Below, in pieces: positions 41,298 to 51,147 of a DNA stretch of 64,000 nucleotides. The notes below the pieces were generated by a model. The model had not been told where the DNA came from. It saw nothing but the letters and a program-made list of their open reading frames with translations, and ran no database searches. The translations under genes were made by a program, and so were the position numbers. The DNA is taken from the NCBI RefSeq assembly GCF_014174475.1, contig NZ_JACJUD010000002.1:484422-548421 (forward strand), read 5' to 3'. Source of the stretch: Aquipseudomonas ullengensis (lineage in GTDB: Bacteria > Pseudomonadota > Gammaproteobacteria > Pseudomonadales > Pseudomonadaceae). Numbering within the stretch: the first letter of the stretch is position 1; every line of letters begins with the position of its first letter.

Positions 41298-41370
41298 GCA
41301 AGCAGGTCCAGCCGCCGACCCCTCTTCCGGCGGCTGGGCTGAACCTGTCATTGGAGCTGCTCCGCTCTAC

Positions 41371-41396
41371 GCCCCGCTTTTGCGGGGCTTTTTTTT
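41371..41396 (+). terminator. rho-independent terminator of the porin gene
   Basis: gccccgc and gcggggc pair around a TTTT loop and are followed by eight T residues. It lies 74 bases after the porin stop codon. Confidence 0.9.
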
Positions 41397-41543
41397 GTCT
41401 GCGAAAAGCTGCGTGGCACATGGTGCTGCCGGCTTTTTATTCGCTGAGCAGGGAGTTCTGTTCGGGCTTAGTGCGTCTGGCGCTTTTCCTCGGCCCTCGC
41501 TCTGGCTAAGCTCGCGGTTCCGCTCACGCACAGAGGTTCATCC

Positions 41544-43271
41544 ATGGCGCAGCAACGGCCGGCCGCCGATATCGCCCGTCAGATTCTCGATGGGTTCGAC
41601 GACTATCGCGCACACTTTCGCGAGATCACCAATGGCGCCCGTGCGCGTTTCGAGCAGGCCCAGTGGCAGGAGGCACAAGCTGCCTCGGCGGCGCGCATCA
41701 ACCTCTATGAAGAAAAAGTCAGCGAGGTAGGCGAACGCCTGCGCAGCAGCTTCAACGATGAATTCCTGCTGGACGTCGAACTATGGCCGTTGGTGAAAAG
41801 CGCCTACATCGGCCTGATCGACTTGCGCTTCGACGATGAACTGGCGGAAACCTGGTTCAACTCGATCTTCTGCGGTCTGTTCAGCCACGACCAGATCAGC
41901 GATGGCTGCATGTTCATCCATACCACGCGCCCGGCGCTGCGTCCGCATGTCAGTGCCCCGCAGACCCGTAGCTATTTGCCCCAGGGCAACCTCAACCAGG
42001 CCCTGCGGCAGATCTTCGACGATTACCGCTTCTCGGTGGCCTATGAAGACCTGGATCGCGATGTCCTGCGGGTCGAGGAACAACTGCGCACCAACCTGCC
42101 GGACTGGGTGTGCAAGGACCCGGAGCTGTGCATCGAGCTGTTCTCCGCGACCCTGTACCGCAACAAGGGCGCCTACCTGGTCGGACGCATCTACACCCGC
42201 GACGAGCAGTGGCCGCTGGTGTTCCCGCTGCTGCACCGCGAGGGGCAGGGCATCCAGATCGATACCCTGATCACCGACGAGGCGGAAGTCTCGATCATCT
42301 TCTCCTTCACTCGCTCCTACTTCATGGTGCGGGTGGAGATTCCGGCGGAGTTCATCGGTTTCCTCAAGCGTATCCTGCCGGGCAAGCACATCGCCGAGCT
42401 GTACACCTCGATCGGCTTCTACAAGCACGGCAAGTCGGAGTTCTACCGCTCGCTGATCAACCACCTGGCGACCACCGACGACAAGTTCATCATGGCCCCC
42501 GGCGTGCGCGGCATGGTCATGAGCGTGTTCACCCTGCCGGGCTTCAACACGGTGTTCAAGATCATCAAGGACCGTTTCTCGCCGTCGAAGAACGTCGACC
42601 GCGCCACGGTGATCGAGAAGTACCGCTTGGTGAAGAGCGTCGACCGGGTCGGGCGCATGGCCGATACCCAGGAGTTCGCCGACTTCCGCTTCCCCAAGGC
42701 CAAGTTCGACCCCGAGTGCCTGGCCGAGCTGCTGGAAGTGGCGCCGTCCACGGTGGAGATCGAAAACGAAGACACCGTGCTGATCCGCCACTGCTGGACC
42801 GAGCGACGCATGACCCCGCTGAACATCTACCTGGAGCACGCCAACGAGGCCCAGGTGCGCGAGGCGCTGGAAGACTATGGCCTGGCGATCAAGCAATTGG
42901 CCGCGGCGAACATCTTCCCCGGCGACATGCTGCTGAAGAACTTCGGCGTGACTCGCCACGGCCGCGTGGTGTTCTACGACTACGACGAAATCTGCTACCT
43001 CACCGAGGCCAACTTCCGCCGTATTCCACCACCGCGTTACCCGGAGGACGAAATGGCCTCCGAGCCCTGGTACTCGGTCGCGCCGCTGGATGTGTTCCCC
43101 GAGGAGTTTCCGCCGTTCCTGTTTGCCGATATCGGCCAGCGTCGCCTGTTCAGCCAGTTGCATGGCGACCTCTACGACGCCGACTACTGGAAGGGCCTGC
43201 AGGAGGCGATTCGGGCTGGCAAGGTGATCGATGTGTTCCCCTACCGGCGCAAGGGTGATCGGGTCGTTTGA
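41544..43271 (+). CDS. aceK: isocitrate dehydrogenase kinase/phosphatase
   Basis: 575 residues, normal AceK length. Recognisable stretches are [20 protein letters not shown] in the regulatory half, [40 protein letters not shown] in the kinase half and [18 protein letters not shown] with the metal-binding Asp. The enzyme phosphorylates and dephosphorylates isocitrate dehydrogenase and so sets the flow between the TCA cycle and the glyoxylate bypass. It stands alone here, away from aceA and aceB. Confidence 0.96.
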   Translation: MAQQRPAADIARQILDGFDDYRAHFREITNGARARFEQAQWQEAQAASAARINLYEEKVSEVGERLRSSFNDEFLLDVELWPLVKSAYIGLIDLRFDDELAETWFNSIFCGLFSHDQISDGCMFIHTTRPALRPHVSAPQTRSYLPQGNLNQALRQIFDDYRFSVAYEDLDRDVLRVEEQLRTNLPDWVCKDPELCIELFSATLYRNKGAYLVGRIYTRDEQWPLVFPLLHREGQGIQIDTLITDEAEVSIIFSFTRSYFMVRVEIPAEFIGFLKRILPGKHIAELYTSIGFYKHGKSEFYRSLINHLATTDDKFIMAPGVRGMVMSVFTLPGFNTVFKIIKDRFSPSKNVDRATVIEKYRLVKSVDRVGRMADTQEFADFRFPKAKFDPECLAELLEVAPSTVEIENEDTVLIRHCWTERRMTPLNIYLEHANEAQVREALEDYGLAIKQLAAANIFPGDMLLKNFGVTRHGRVVFYDYDEICYLTEANFRRIPPPRYPEDEMASEPWYSVAPLDVFPEEFPPFLFADIGQRRLFSQLHGDLYDADYWKGLQEAIRAGKVIDVFPYRRKGDRVV

Positions 43272-43283
43272 GTGAGGCGCCGG

Positions 43284-43307
43284 GCCGACGAATAACCACT
43301 CGTCGGT
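43284..43307 (+). terminator. possible terminator hairpin after aceK
   Basis: ccgacga and tcgtcgg form a seven-pair stem around an eight-base loop, 13 bases after the aceK stop. The following tract (ttgtgggttt) is only partly T-rich, so the call is weak. Confidence 0.35.
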
Positions 43308-43416
43308 TGTGGGTTTGCGGGCTGATGGCCTTGTGCCGGTTTTCGGGTTGATGTGCTAGACCCAATAGGTGCAAGGCCAGGAAGTCATCGCCAACTCCAC
43401 CTAAAGGACGGCACCC

Positions 43417-44982
43417 ATGCGGCAGAATCTCCCCGTCACTCAGCGGGAAAGAACCTTTCCTGCATCCGAACGCCTCATCTCCACCACCGATCTGAACAGC
43501 AAGATCACCTACTGCAACGACGCCTTCGTCGAGATCAGTGGTTTTACCCGCGAAGAATTGATCGACCAGCCGCACAACATGGTTCGTCACCCGGACATGC
43601 CGCCGGCGGTGTTCGGCCATATGTGGGATGTCATCAAGCAGGGCAAGCCGTGGATGGGTGTGGTCAAGAACCGCTCGAAGAACGGTGACTTCTACTGGGT
43701 CAGTGCCTATGTCACGCCCATCTACGAGAACGGCAAGATGTCCGGCTTCGAGTCGGTGCGCTCGGTACCGACTGCCGAGCAGAAGCAGCGGGCCGAAGCG
43801 TTGTATGCGCGTCTGCGGGCCGGCAAGCCACCGGTGCCGAAACTCGAATACTGGACCTACGACATGCTGCGTTCCTGGCCGCTGATCCTCGCCGGTCTGA
43901 TTATCGCGAGCGGGCACTGGGTGCTCAGCGGCCCATGGCTGATTGTCTTCATCGTCGCGGTAATGTTCGCCCTCGGTTCCTACCAGCTGTACCGCACACG
44001 CCAGTTGATCCGCAAAACCCTGGCCGAACATCCCAAGGCCTTTACCAGCTCCCTGGTGGCCTTGACCTACAGTGACAGTCGTGGCGCCCAGGCCCTGCTA
44101 GACATGGCCATGATCAGTGAGGAGGCGCGTCTGCAGACTGCCTTGACGCGCCTGGAAGATGCCGGCGAAAGCGTACGCAAACGCGCAGCACAGTCCGCCG
44201 AGCTGTCCCGCTCCGGTGCCGATCTGCTGGAGCAACAGCGTAGCGAGACGGACCAGTCGGCCACGGCGATCAACCAGATGGCGGCGACCATTCAGGAGGT
44301 CGCGCACAACGTGCAGAACACCAGCCACGCCGCCGAAGAGGCCGATCGCCTGGCGGCGGAAGGCCGTCAGTTGGCCGGTGGCAGCCTGGAGGCCATGCAG
44401 CACATGGCCAGCGCGGTGCATGAGATTGGTCAGGCGGTGAACGAGCTGGCCAGCTCGACGCAATCGATTGGCAGTGTCGCCGACGTCATCACCTCGATTG
44501 CCGAACAGACCAACCTACTGGCGCTCAATGCGGCCATCGAGGCGGCGCGTGCCGGCGAGCAGGGCCGAGGGTTTGCCGTGGTGGCGGATGAAGTGCGGGC
44601 ATTGGCGGGGCGCACGCGTGAGTCTACCGAGCAGATCCATCAGATCATTTCCTCGCTGCGTTCCGGCGCGGAGCGAGCCGTGCTCACTGCCAGCAAGGGC
44701 GAAGAAATCTCCCGTGAAAGCGTGCATAGCGTTGAAGCAGTACGCGAGGCGCTGGATGGCATCAGCCAGGCGGTGACGCGCATTACTGGCATGAGCCAGC
44801 AGATGGCCACGGCCTCCGAGCAGCAAAGCCATGTGGCCGAAGATATAAGCCGGCAGATCACGCGGATTGCCCAGCTCTCCGATCACAGCGCCGGGCAAGC
44901 CCAGCAGGGCGCGGCGATTGGCCGGGAGCTGGAGCAGATGGCCGAGTACCTGCACAGCCTGGCTGAGCGCTTCAACCGCTGA
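43417..44982 (+). CDS. PAS-containing chemoreceptor, Aer-like (aerotaxis)
   Basis: 521 residues. The N-terminal PAS domain (about 15-115) has the Aer-type [20 protein letters not shown] and [19 protein letters not shown], with [16 protein letters not shown] near its end. A hydrophobic anchor with two segments at about 155-190 ([36 protein letters not shown]) has no periplasmic domain. The signalling hairpin [20 protein letters not shown] follows. Aer proteins bind FAD in the PAS domain and sense redox state for swimming toward oxygen or energy. FAD binding here is inferred. Confidence 0.9.
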   Translation: MRQNLPVTQRERTFPASERLISTTDLNSKITYCNDAFVEISGFTREELIDQPHNMVRHPDMPPAVFGHMWDVIKQGKPWMGVVKNRSKNGDFYWVSAYVTPIYENGKMSGFESVRSVPTAEQKQRAEALYARLRAGKPPVPKLEYWTYDMLRSWPLILAGLIIASGHWVLSGPWLIVFIVAVMFALGSYQLYRTRQLIRKTLAEHPKAFTSSLVALTYSDSRGAQALLDMAMISEEARLQTALTRLEDAGESVRKRAAQSAELSRSGADLLEQQRSETDQSATAINQMAATIQEVAHNVQNTSHAAEEADRLAAEGRQLAGGSLEAMQHMASAVHEIGQAVNELASSTQSIGSVADVITSIAEQTNLLALNAAIEAARAGEQGRGFAVVADEVRALAGRTRESTEQIHQIISSLRSGAERAVLTASKGEEISRESVHSVEAVREALDGISQAVTRITGMSQQMATASEQQSHVAEDISRQITRIAQLSDHSAGQAQQGAAIGRELEQMAEYLHSLAERFNR

Positions 44983-45039
44983 GTTCGGTCGGGTCGAACC
45001 GGCGCCTGTGGCAAACTGGGCGCCGGAGGAATTTTCGTC

Positions 45040-45639
45040 ATGTCCCGTCTTCGCTGCGAGCGCTGCACGCGCCCGCTTGATCACTGTCTGTGTGCCTTGA
45101 TCCCCAACCTGCCCAGCCATTCGCGCGTGCTGATCCTGCAGCACCCGGATGAGCAGAAGCATGCGCTGAATACCGCAAGGCTGGCCGCGTTGGGGCTGGC
45201 CAATGCCGAGTTGGCAGTCGGTGAGGTCTTCACCGAACTGGAGCAGTGGCTGAGCCCTGAGTACCGCGCGTGCCTGCTGTTTCCCGGCGACGATGCGCAG
45301 GTGCTGCCAATCCCTGCCACACCTGGCGATGGGCGTCCTTTGCTGCTGGTGGTGCCGGATGGCACCTGGCGCAAGGCGCGCAAGCTGCTGCACCTCAATC
45401 CAGTGCTGGCGGCCTTGCCGCGTGTCTGCCTGCCTGCGGGCATGAGTTCGCGCTATCGCCTGCGCAAGGCGCCGGGGGAGGGTGCGCTGGCCACCATCGA
45501 GGCGATAGTCGCGGCACTCAATCTGCAGGAAGGGGCCGGGCGCTTTGACGCGTTGCTGCGCCCGTTCGAGGCATTGATCGACGGGCAGATCAGAGCAATG
45601 GGTGCAGAGACTTTCCAGCGCAACCATCAGCGCGATTGA
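45040..45639 (+). CDS. DTW-domain tRNA-uridine aminocarboxypropyltransferase (TapT/YfiP type)
   Basis: 199 residues. The N-terminal cysteine cluster CERCTRPLDHCLC may bind zinc. The body has LILQHPDEQKHALNTARLAA, and the DTW motif appears as VPDGTWRKARKL near 105. Proteins of this family attach a 3-amino-3-carboxypropyl group from SAM to uridine 47 of tRNA. Start ATG 45040 has GGAGGAA upstream. Its stop codon directly abuts the stop codon of lapC on the other strand (TGATCA), with no terminator between them. Confidence 0.85.
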   Translation: MSRLRCERCTRPLDHCLCALIPNLPSHSRVLILQHPDEQKHALNTARLAALGLANAELAVGEVFTELEQWLSPEYRACLLFPGDDAQVLPIPATPGDGRPLLLVVPDGTWRKARKLLHLNPVLAALPRVCLPAGMSSRYRLRKAPGEGALATIEAIVAALNLQEGAGRFDALLRPFEALIDGQIRAMGAETFQRNHQRD

Positions 45640-46998
45640 TCAACGCTCGCGCATGGCCTCGGAACGGGCCTTGAGCACGGGTTTGAGCAGGTAGTCCAGC
45701 ACGCTCTTCTCGCCGGTCATGATGTCCACCGTGGCGACCATCCCGGGGATGATCAGCAGCGGGTGATTGTCGCCGCCCAGGTGATTTTTGTCGGTGCGCA
45801 CCTGGATCAGGTAGAAGCTGTTGCCTTCCTCGTCGGTGATGGTGTCCGCCCCGATCAGTTCCAGCTTGGCCTTGAGCCCGCCATAGATGGTGTAGTCATA
45901 AGCGGTGAACTTGACCATGGCCTTCTGCCCCGGATGGAGGAACGCTACATCCTGCGGCCGGATGCGTGCCTCGATCAGCAGGTTGTCTTCCAGCGGCACG
46001 ATTTCCAGCATGTCGCTGCCCGGCTGCACCACGCCGCCGATGGTGTTGACCTTGAGCTGCTTGATGACCCCGTGCACGGGCGAAGAGATGGTGGTGCGGC
46101 TGACCCGGTCCTCGATGGCGACGCTGGTGGCGGTGATCTTCTGCAGCTCGGTGCGCACCTCATTGAGTTCCTTGAGGGCATCGGTGCGGAAGGTCAGGGT
46201 CGACTCGTCGAGCCGGCTTTCGATTTCCTGCATGGCCGACTCGGCCCGCGGGATGGCCAGGTTGGTCGAGTTCAGCGAACCACGCATTTCCACCGCCGTG
46301 CGTTGCAGGCGGAGGATTTCCACCGCCGAGATGGCGCCAGTGCCCACCAGCGGCTGCGACATGTTCAGCTCCTGCTGGATCAGCCCCAGTCCGGAGCTGT
46401 ATTGCTGAGCCTTGGAGCGAAACTCGGCGAGCTCCTGGGTTTTCTGGCGCAGCTGCTGCTTGAGGGTGTTTTGTTCGCTTTCCAGGCGCTGCTGGCGCGA
46501 GCGGTACAGCGCCAGTTCGTCTTCTGCCAGCTGTGGCGCCTGTTTGAGCAGGTCGTCGGGCAGCACCAGGGGCGTGCCGGCGGCTTCGGCGCTGAGGCGT
46601 TTGACGCGGGCCACCAGGGCCATGCGGTCGGCCTCGGTTTCGCCCTTGTTGGAGTTGAAACGGGTGGCGTCCAGGCGCAGCAGCACATCGCCCTTGTTCA
46701 CCACCTGGCCTTCACGGGTGAAGATCTCGGTGACGATGCCGCCCTCCAGATTCTGAATCACTTGAACCTTGCTTGAGGGAATCGCCTTGCCCTGGCCGGT
46801 GGTGACTTCCTGCAGCACCGCGAACTTGGCCCAGATCAGCGCCACCAGCAACAGGGCGGACACCGACCAGACCGTGGCGCGGGCCAGCCAGGGCGAGTCT
46901 TCGAGAATGGCGCCGTCGACTTCGGGCATGAACTCGGTGTCCTGCTTTTGTTTCTGCAGGCTGCCAAAGTAGTCACGAAGATTTTGAGCGAGTTCCAT
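45640..46998 (-). CDS. lapC: type I secretion periplasmic adaptor, HlyD family (LapC)
   Basis: 452 residues. One membrane helix at about 40-62 (VWSVSALLLVALIWAKFAVL), then a lipoyl half (IQNLEGGIVTEIFTREGQVV), a long coiled-coil hairpin at about 130-280 and the second half with VHGVIKQLKVNTIGGVVQPG and the HlyD-type end GMVATVDIMTGEKSVLDYLL. It links the LapB ATPase with the LapE pore for export of the giant adhesin encoded at 51148. The gene is third in the minus-strand order lapE, lapB, lapC. Confidence 0.92.
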   Translation of the reverse strand: MELAQNLRDYFGSLQKQKQDTEFMPEVDGAILEDSPWLARATVWSVSALLLVALIWAKFAVLQEVTTGQGKAIPSSKVQVIQNLEGGIVTEIFTREGQVVNKGDVLLRLDATRFNSNKGETEADRMALVARVKRLSAEAAGTPLVLPDDLLKQAPQLAEDELALYRSRQQRLESEQNTLKQQLRQKTQELAEFRSKAQQYSSGLGLIQQELNMSQPLVGTGAISAVEILRLQRTAVEMRGSLNSTNLAIPRAESAMQEIESRLDESTLTFRTDALKELNEVRTELQKITATSVAIEDRVSRTTISSPVHGVIKQLKVNTIGGVVQPGSDMLEIVPLEDNLLIEARIRPQDVAFLHPGQKAMVKFTAYDYTIYGGLKAKLELIGADTITDEEGNSFYLIQVRTDKNHLGGDNHPLLIIPGMVATVDIMTGEKSVLDYLLKPVLKARSEAMRER

Positions 46999-47107
46999 GC
47001 ACTACCTCCAGGGGCGTGTGCGTAAGAGGCTGTTCAAAGTCTGCTGCGCGTCGGCCATACGGCGTCAAAAATTGTCTGGCTCTAGCTCGCGAGCCTTTGA
47101 GCGGCCT
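46999..47107. other. gap between lapB and lapC with repeat-like sequence
   Basis: 109 bases between genes that are usually almost contiguous. The sequence aagaggctgttcaaagtctg, followed by ctgcgcgtcggccatacg, resembles a dispersed Pseudomonas intergenic sequence I recall, though it occurs only once in this window. No reading frame of interest. Confidence 0.35.
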
Positions 47108-49264
47108 CTACACCGACGCAGGGCCGACGCGGCCTTTGCGCAACGCATCGATAACCGCTTCTTTCGGGCCGTCGGCGACGACCTGGCCGTTGTCCAGTAC
47201 CACCAGGCGATCGACCAGGCTGAGCATCGAGACGCGATGGGTGATCAGCAGCAGGGTCTTGCCCTGCGCCCAGGTGTGCAGGCGATTGCGCAGGGTGTCT
47301 TCGCTGCTGTTGTCCATGGCGCTGGTGGGTTCGTCCAGCAGCAGGATCGGTGGATCGAGCAATAGCGCGCGTGCCAGCAGGACCGCCTGGCGTTGACCGC
47401 CAGAAAGCAGCTGGCCGCGTTCCCCCACCGGGCGGTCGAAGCCTTGCGGGTGCTGCCGGGCCAGTTCGGTAACGCCGGTCATCTCGGCGACTTCGAGCAT
47501 GCGCTCATCGCTGACATAGCGGGCGCCGAGGGTCAGGTTGTCGCGCAGGCTGCCAGACAGCAGCGGCAGGTCGTGGGCGACATAGCCGATCTGGTGGCGC
47601 AGGTCGGCGACATCCAGTTGGCGCAGGTCGAGGTTGTCGAGCAGGATCTGCCCTTCGCTCGGGGTGTAGAAGTTCATCACCAGGCGCGCCAGGGTGCTTT
47701 TGCCCGAGCCGCTGCGGCCGATGATGCCGATGCGCTCGCCGGCGTTCATCCGGAAACTCACCTTGGACAGTGCCGGGCTGCTTTGGCCCGGGTAGCTGAA
47801 GCTGACCTGACGCATGTCGAGCGCGCCCTTGAGGTGCGTGCGTTCCAGCGGGCGTTGTTTGGCCTGGCGCTCCTGCGGCAGGCCCATCAGCGCATCGGTG
47901 CTGGTCATGGTCAGGCGCGCTTGCTGGTAACGGGTAATTAGCCCTGCGATCTGCCCGAGCGGGCCGAGGACCCGGCTGCCGAGCATGTAACAGGCGACCA
48001 GGGCGCCGACGCTGAGGTTGCCGGAAATGATGATGTAGACCCCGGCGACTATGGTGGCCATGCCGGCGAACTGTTGCAGGAACAGGGTGCCGTTGGTGGC
48101 CAGCGAGGCGAGGAAGCGCGAGTGGCTGTCCAGGCGTGTCAGGGCGCCGTGGGTTTTCTCCCAGCTATGCTGGCGTTCGCTCTCGGCGCTACAGGCCTTG
48201 AGGGTTTCCAGACCGCTGAGGGTTTCGATCAGCAGTGCCTGGCGTTCGGCGCCCAGTGCCAGGCTCTTCTGCACGGTATCGCGCAGGCGGGCCTGGACGA
48301 TCAGGGCGAAGATGGCGGTGATCGGGAAGGCCAGCAGCGGGATGACCACCAGCCAGCCGCCGAGCAGGCCGATGACTACGATCATCAGCAGGGAGAAGGG
48401 CAGGTCGATCAGGCTGGTCAGGGTGACCGCGGTGAGGAATTCACGCAGGCCCTGGAAGTCATGAATGCTTTGCGCGAATCCGCCGATGGTGGCGGGGCGG
48501 GCCTTCATCTCCATGCCGGTGATGCGTTCGAACAGGGTGGCGGATAGCACCACATCGGTCTTCTTGCCGGCTACGTCCAGCAGGTGCGCGCGCAGCACGC
48601 GCAGGAGCAATTCGAAGGCGCTGCCGATGAACAGGCCGATGACCAGCACCCACAAGGTCGAGGTTGCCTGGTTGGGCACCACGCGGTCGTAGGTCTGCAT
48701 GACGAACAGCGGCACCATCAGGCCGAGCAGGTTGATCAGCAGGCTGGCGAGGATGGCGTCGGTGTACAGCCAGCGCGACAGCTTCAGGGTGTCGCGGAAC
48801 CAGGCTTCGATCCGCGGCACCAGCGGATTGCGGACTTCTTCGAGCTCATGCCGAGGGCGGGCGAAGAAGGCCCTGCCGCTGTATTCCAGCGCCAGGTGTT
48901 CGCGGTTGACCCACTGCTCGCCGCCTTCGGCTTCGCACGGCAGGATCAGCATCTGGTTCTTCGGCCCGATGCGGCGCAGCACGGCACTGCTGCCATCCTT
49001 GAGCAGCAACAGAATCGGTAGGTTGAGCGGCGAAATGGCGTCGAGCGTACGGCGCAGGATGCGCCCTTGCAGACCGGCGCGGGCGGCTGAACGCGGCAGC
49101 AGTTCAGCGGTCAGGCGTTGTTCGGCCAATGGCAGGCCCGCAGTCAGGCTGGCTCGGCTGGCCGAGCAGTTGTGCAGGTTGCAGAGAATAAGGAGGCCAT
49201 CGAGCAGTGGGTCATCATGACTCTGCCGCTGGTCATCGGAAGGCTTCCGCTCCATGGTGGTCAA
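47108..49264 (-). CDS. lapB: type I secretion ABC transporter with C39-like domain (LapB)
   Basis: 718 residues from TTG 49264, chosen because GAGGAG lies nine bases upstream; ATG 49255 is the alternative. The N-terminal 130 residues form a C39-peptidase-like domain without the catalytic cysteine arrangement, as in RTX exporters that do not cut their cargo. Five or six membrane helices follow, then the ATPase with Walker A GIIGRSGSGKSTLARL, signature LLSGGQRQAVLLARALL and Walker B ILLLDEPTSAMD. It powers adhesin export. A 109-base gap to lapC holds a possible repeat. Confidence 0.94.
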   Translation of the reverse strand: MTTMERKPSDDQRQSHDDPLLDGLLILCNLHNCSASRASLTAGLPLAEQRLTAELLPRSAARAGLQGRILRRTLDAISPLNLPILLLLKDGSSAVLRRIGPKNQMLILPCEAEGGEQWVNREHLALEYSGRAFFARPRHELEEVRNPLVPRIEAWFRDTLKLSRWLYTDAILASLLINLLGLMVPLFVMQTYDRVVPNQATSTLWVLVIGLFIGSAFELLLRVLRAHLLDVAGKKTDVVLSATLFERITGMEMKARPATIGGFAQSIHDFQGLREFLTAVTLTSLIDLPFSLLMIVVIGLLGGWLVVIPLLAFPITAIFALIVQARLRDTVQKSLALGAERQALLIETLSGLETLKACSAESERQHSWEKTHGALTRLDSHSRFLASLATNGTLFLQQFAGMATIVAGVYIIISGNLSVGALVACYMLGSRVLGPLGQIAGLITRYQQARLTMTSTDALMGLPQERQAKQRPLERTHLKGALDMRQVSFSYPGQSSPALSKVSFRMNAGERIGIIGRSGSGKSTLARLVMNFYTPSEGQILLDNLDLRQLDVADLRHQIGYVAHDLPLLSGSLRDNLTLGARYVSDERMLEVAEMTGVTELARQHPQGFDRPVGERGQLLSGGQRQAVLLARALLLDPPILLLDEPTSAMDNSSEDTLRNRLHTWAQGKTLLLITHRVSMLSLVDRLVVLDNGQVVADGPKEAVIDALRKGRVGPASV

Positions 49265-49333
49265 CGTTCACTACTCCTCGGACATTGCCTGGAAACAGCG
49301 GGGCGCGGCTTCCAGGCAATATCTTCGCCGGGA

Positions 49334-50689
49334 CTACTTCATTTCCGGCAGACGCGCCTCGCTCTTCACTTCTGTGAGGGCAATTGCTTCGGCTGGGGGT
49401 ACCACGTTTTCTTTCTTCAGCAGTTCGCCTGTGGCCGAGATAACCCGGTACATGGAGAACTCTTCGGTGTAACGCACTTCGGCATAGCGGCGGTTGGCGG
49501 TGAAAAGTTCGTTTTCACTGTCCAGCAAGTCCAGCAGGGTGCGCTGGCCGAGGCTGAATTGCTGCTGATAAGCCTCGCGAACGCGTGCGGTGTAGTCCGC
49601 ATAGTCACGTGCCTTGGGGGTTTGCAGGCGGGCGTTTTCCATGGCGTTCCAAGCCAGTGCGAGGTTCTCGTTGAGTACCCGCAGGGCGTTGTTGCGAATG
49701 TCCATGGATTGGTTGATTTCGTGGGCTGCAGCCTGCAGGCGTGCCTTGTCGCGCATGCCGTTGAACAGGTTGTAGTTCATCACCACGGCAGCGCGCCAGG
49801 TGTTGTAGTGGCCTTCATCGCCCTGGGTGTTGTCGTCGGCGGTGGTGGCCAGCTCTGCGTCGAAGCGCGGGTAGAAGGGCGACTTGGCCACTTCATATTG
49901 TTTCTCGGCAGCCTGTACGTCGGCTTGTGCCGATTTCAGGTAGGGGTTGTTGTCGATCACGCTCTGCCGTGCGACGGGCAGGTCGGCAGGCATGTCACCG
50001 GCTACGGTGCCGGGCTGCTCCAGTTCATCGGCTATACGGCCGACGGCGCTGTAGAAGTTGGCCTCGGCATCGGCCAGGTTGACCTGCTCGGTGTAAAGGT
50101 TGTTCTCGGCCAGGGCCAGACGCGCTTCCGACTGATCGAGGTCGGCGGTGCTGCCGACGCCGCGCTCGCTGCGCAGGCTGATCTGGTCATTGATGCGCTG
50201 GTGAGCCTGCAGGTTGTTCTGTGCCAGGGTCACCATCTCGCGGCGCTTGAGCACGTCCAGGTAAACCTCGACGGTACGCAGGGCCAGGCTCTCGGAAGTG
50301 CCAAGCACATAATAAGCACGGGAGTTAACCACGGCCTCGGTGCGGGCTACTTCATTAGGGGTGTTGAACCCGTCGAACAGCATCTGCCGCAGGCGTAGCT
50401 CGGCATCGCGGTAGTTCAGGGTTTCCTTATTGTGGTCACCGAGCGCACGGGTACTGGGGCTGTCCGTTTGCTCACGACCATAACCGGCCATCAGGTCGAC
50501 AGTCGGCAGATAGCCGCCCTTGGCTACCTTCACGCCTTCATCGGATGCCAACCGTTCGTTCATGCTGGCATGCAGTTCAGGGTGGGTGTCGATCGTGCTC
50601 TGGATCGCTTCTGAGAGGTTCATTGCCTGTGCCTGGGCGCATGCCATGGCCATCAGGATGCCACTACAGAGCGGTTTAAGAACGCGCAT
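49334..50689 (-). CDS. lapE: TolC-family outer membrane channel of the type I system (LapE)
   Basis: 451 residues from the ATG at 50689, with AAGGAG ahead; a start at 50731 would place 14 extra residues before the signal peptide (LKPLCSGILMAMACAQAQA). The mature protein begins MNLSEAIQSTIDTHPELHAS. The duplicated helical hairpins of TolC proteins are evident (LTVEVYLDVLKRREMVTLAQ-like and RTLLDLLDSENELFTANRRY). It forms the outer membrane exit duct for the adhesin. It runs divergently from the adhesin gene across a 458-base region. Confidence 0.92.
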   Translation of the reverse strand: MRVLKPLCSGILMAMACAQAQAMNLSEAIQSTIDTHPELHASMNERLASDEGVKVAKGGYLPTVDLMAGYGREQTDSPSTRALGDHNKETLNYRDAELRLRQMLFDGFNTPNEVARTEAVVNSRAYYVLGTSESLALRTVEVYLDVLKRREMVTLAQNNLQAHQRINDQISLRSERGVGSTADLDQSEARLALAENNLYTEQVNLADAEANFYSAVGRIADELEQPGTVAGDMPADLPVARQSVIDNNPYLKSAQADVQAAEKQYEVAKSPFYPRFDAELATTADDNTQGDEGHYNTWRAAVVMNYNLFNGMRDKARLQAAAHEINQSMDIRNNALRVLNENLALAWNAMENARLQTPKARDYADYTARVREAYQQQFSLGQRTLLDLLDSENELFTANRRYAEVRYTEEFSMYRVISATGELLKKENVVPPAEAIALTEVKSEARLPEMK

Positions 50690-51147
50690 GATTTTATTCT
50701 CCTTATGTGTGTGCTCAGATCCTGTCGCCAAAATACTGGCGTTTTCGCTTATAAATGCGTTTCACGCCTGTAACATACCAGCTAAGAACATCCTTCAGGA
50801 TAGCTAAGAAAAATTTGTCACAAGAATTATGAGAAAAAAGTCTTATGCACTATGTGAAAACGAGCACATTGTTTTTTCCGTACAGCCACGGAAAACGGGC
50901 CTTAGAAGCCATTTTGTGGTTGAAAGCGGTGGTCAGGCGCGATTTAGAGCATAAGGGGCGGGAAATTTATCTGATGGAGTAGGCCGGTGCAGTTGGGTGA
51001 CACTTTTTTGTCGCATTAACAAAAAACGTTGGTAGCACCGCTTCACTTTAAGCAGTTTTTCTTCGCACACCCCTGGTTCGAAAGGTGATTTGGCCCTTTT
51101 GAAACATACCGGCAGTGGTCGGTAGTTGTAGTGTGGAGGAAGGAATC
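50690..51147. promoter_or_regulatory. 458-bp AT-rich divergent promoter region between lapE and the adhesin gene
   Basis: Clearly richer in A and T than its neighbours, especially 50800-51060 (agaaaaatttgtcacaag, ttttttgtcgcattaacaa). It must contain promoters for the lapEBC unit and the adhesin. I cannot fix a -35/-10 pair or a sigma-54 site with confidence. The only firm signal is GGAGGAAGGA before the adhesin ATG at 51148. Confidence 0.5.
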
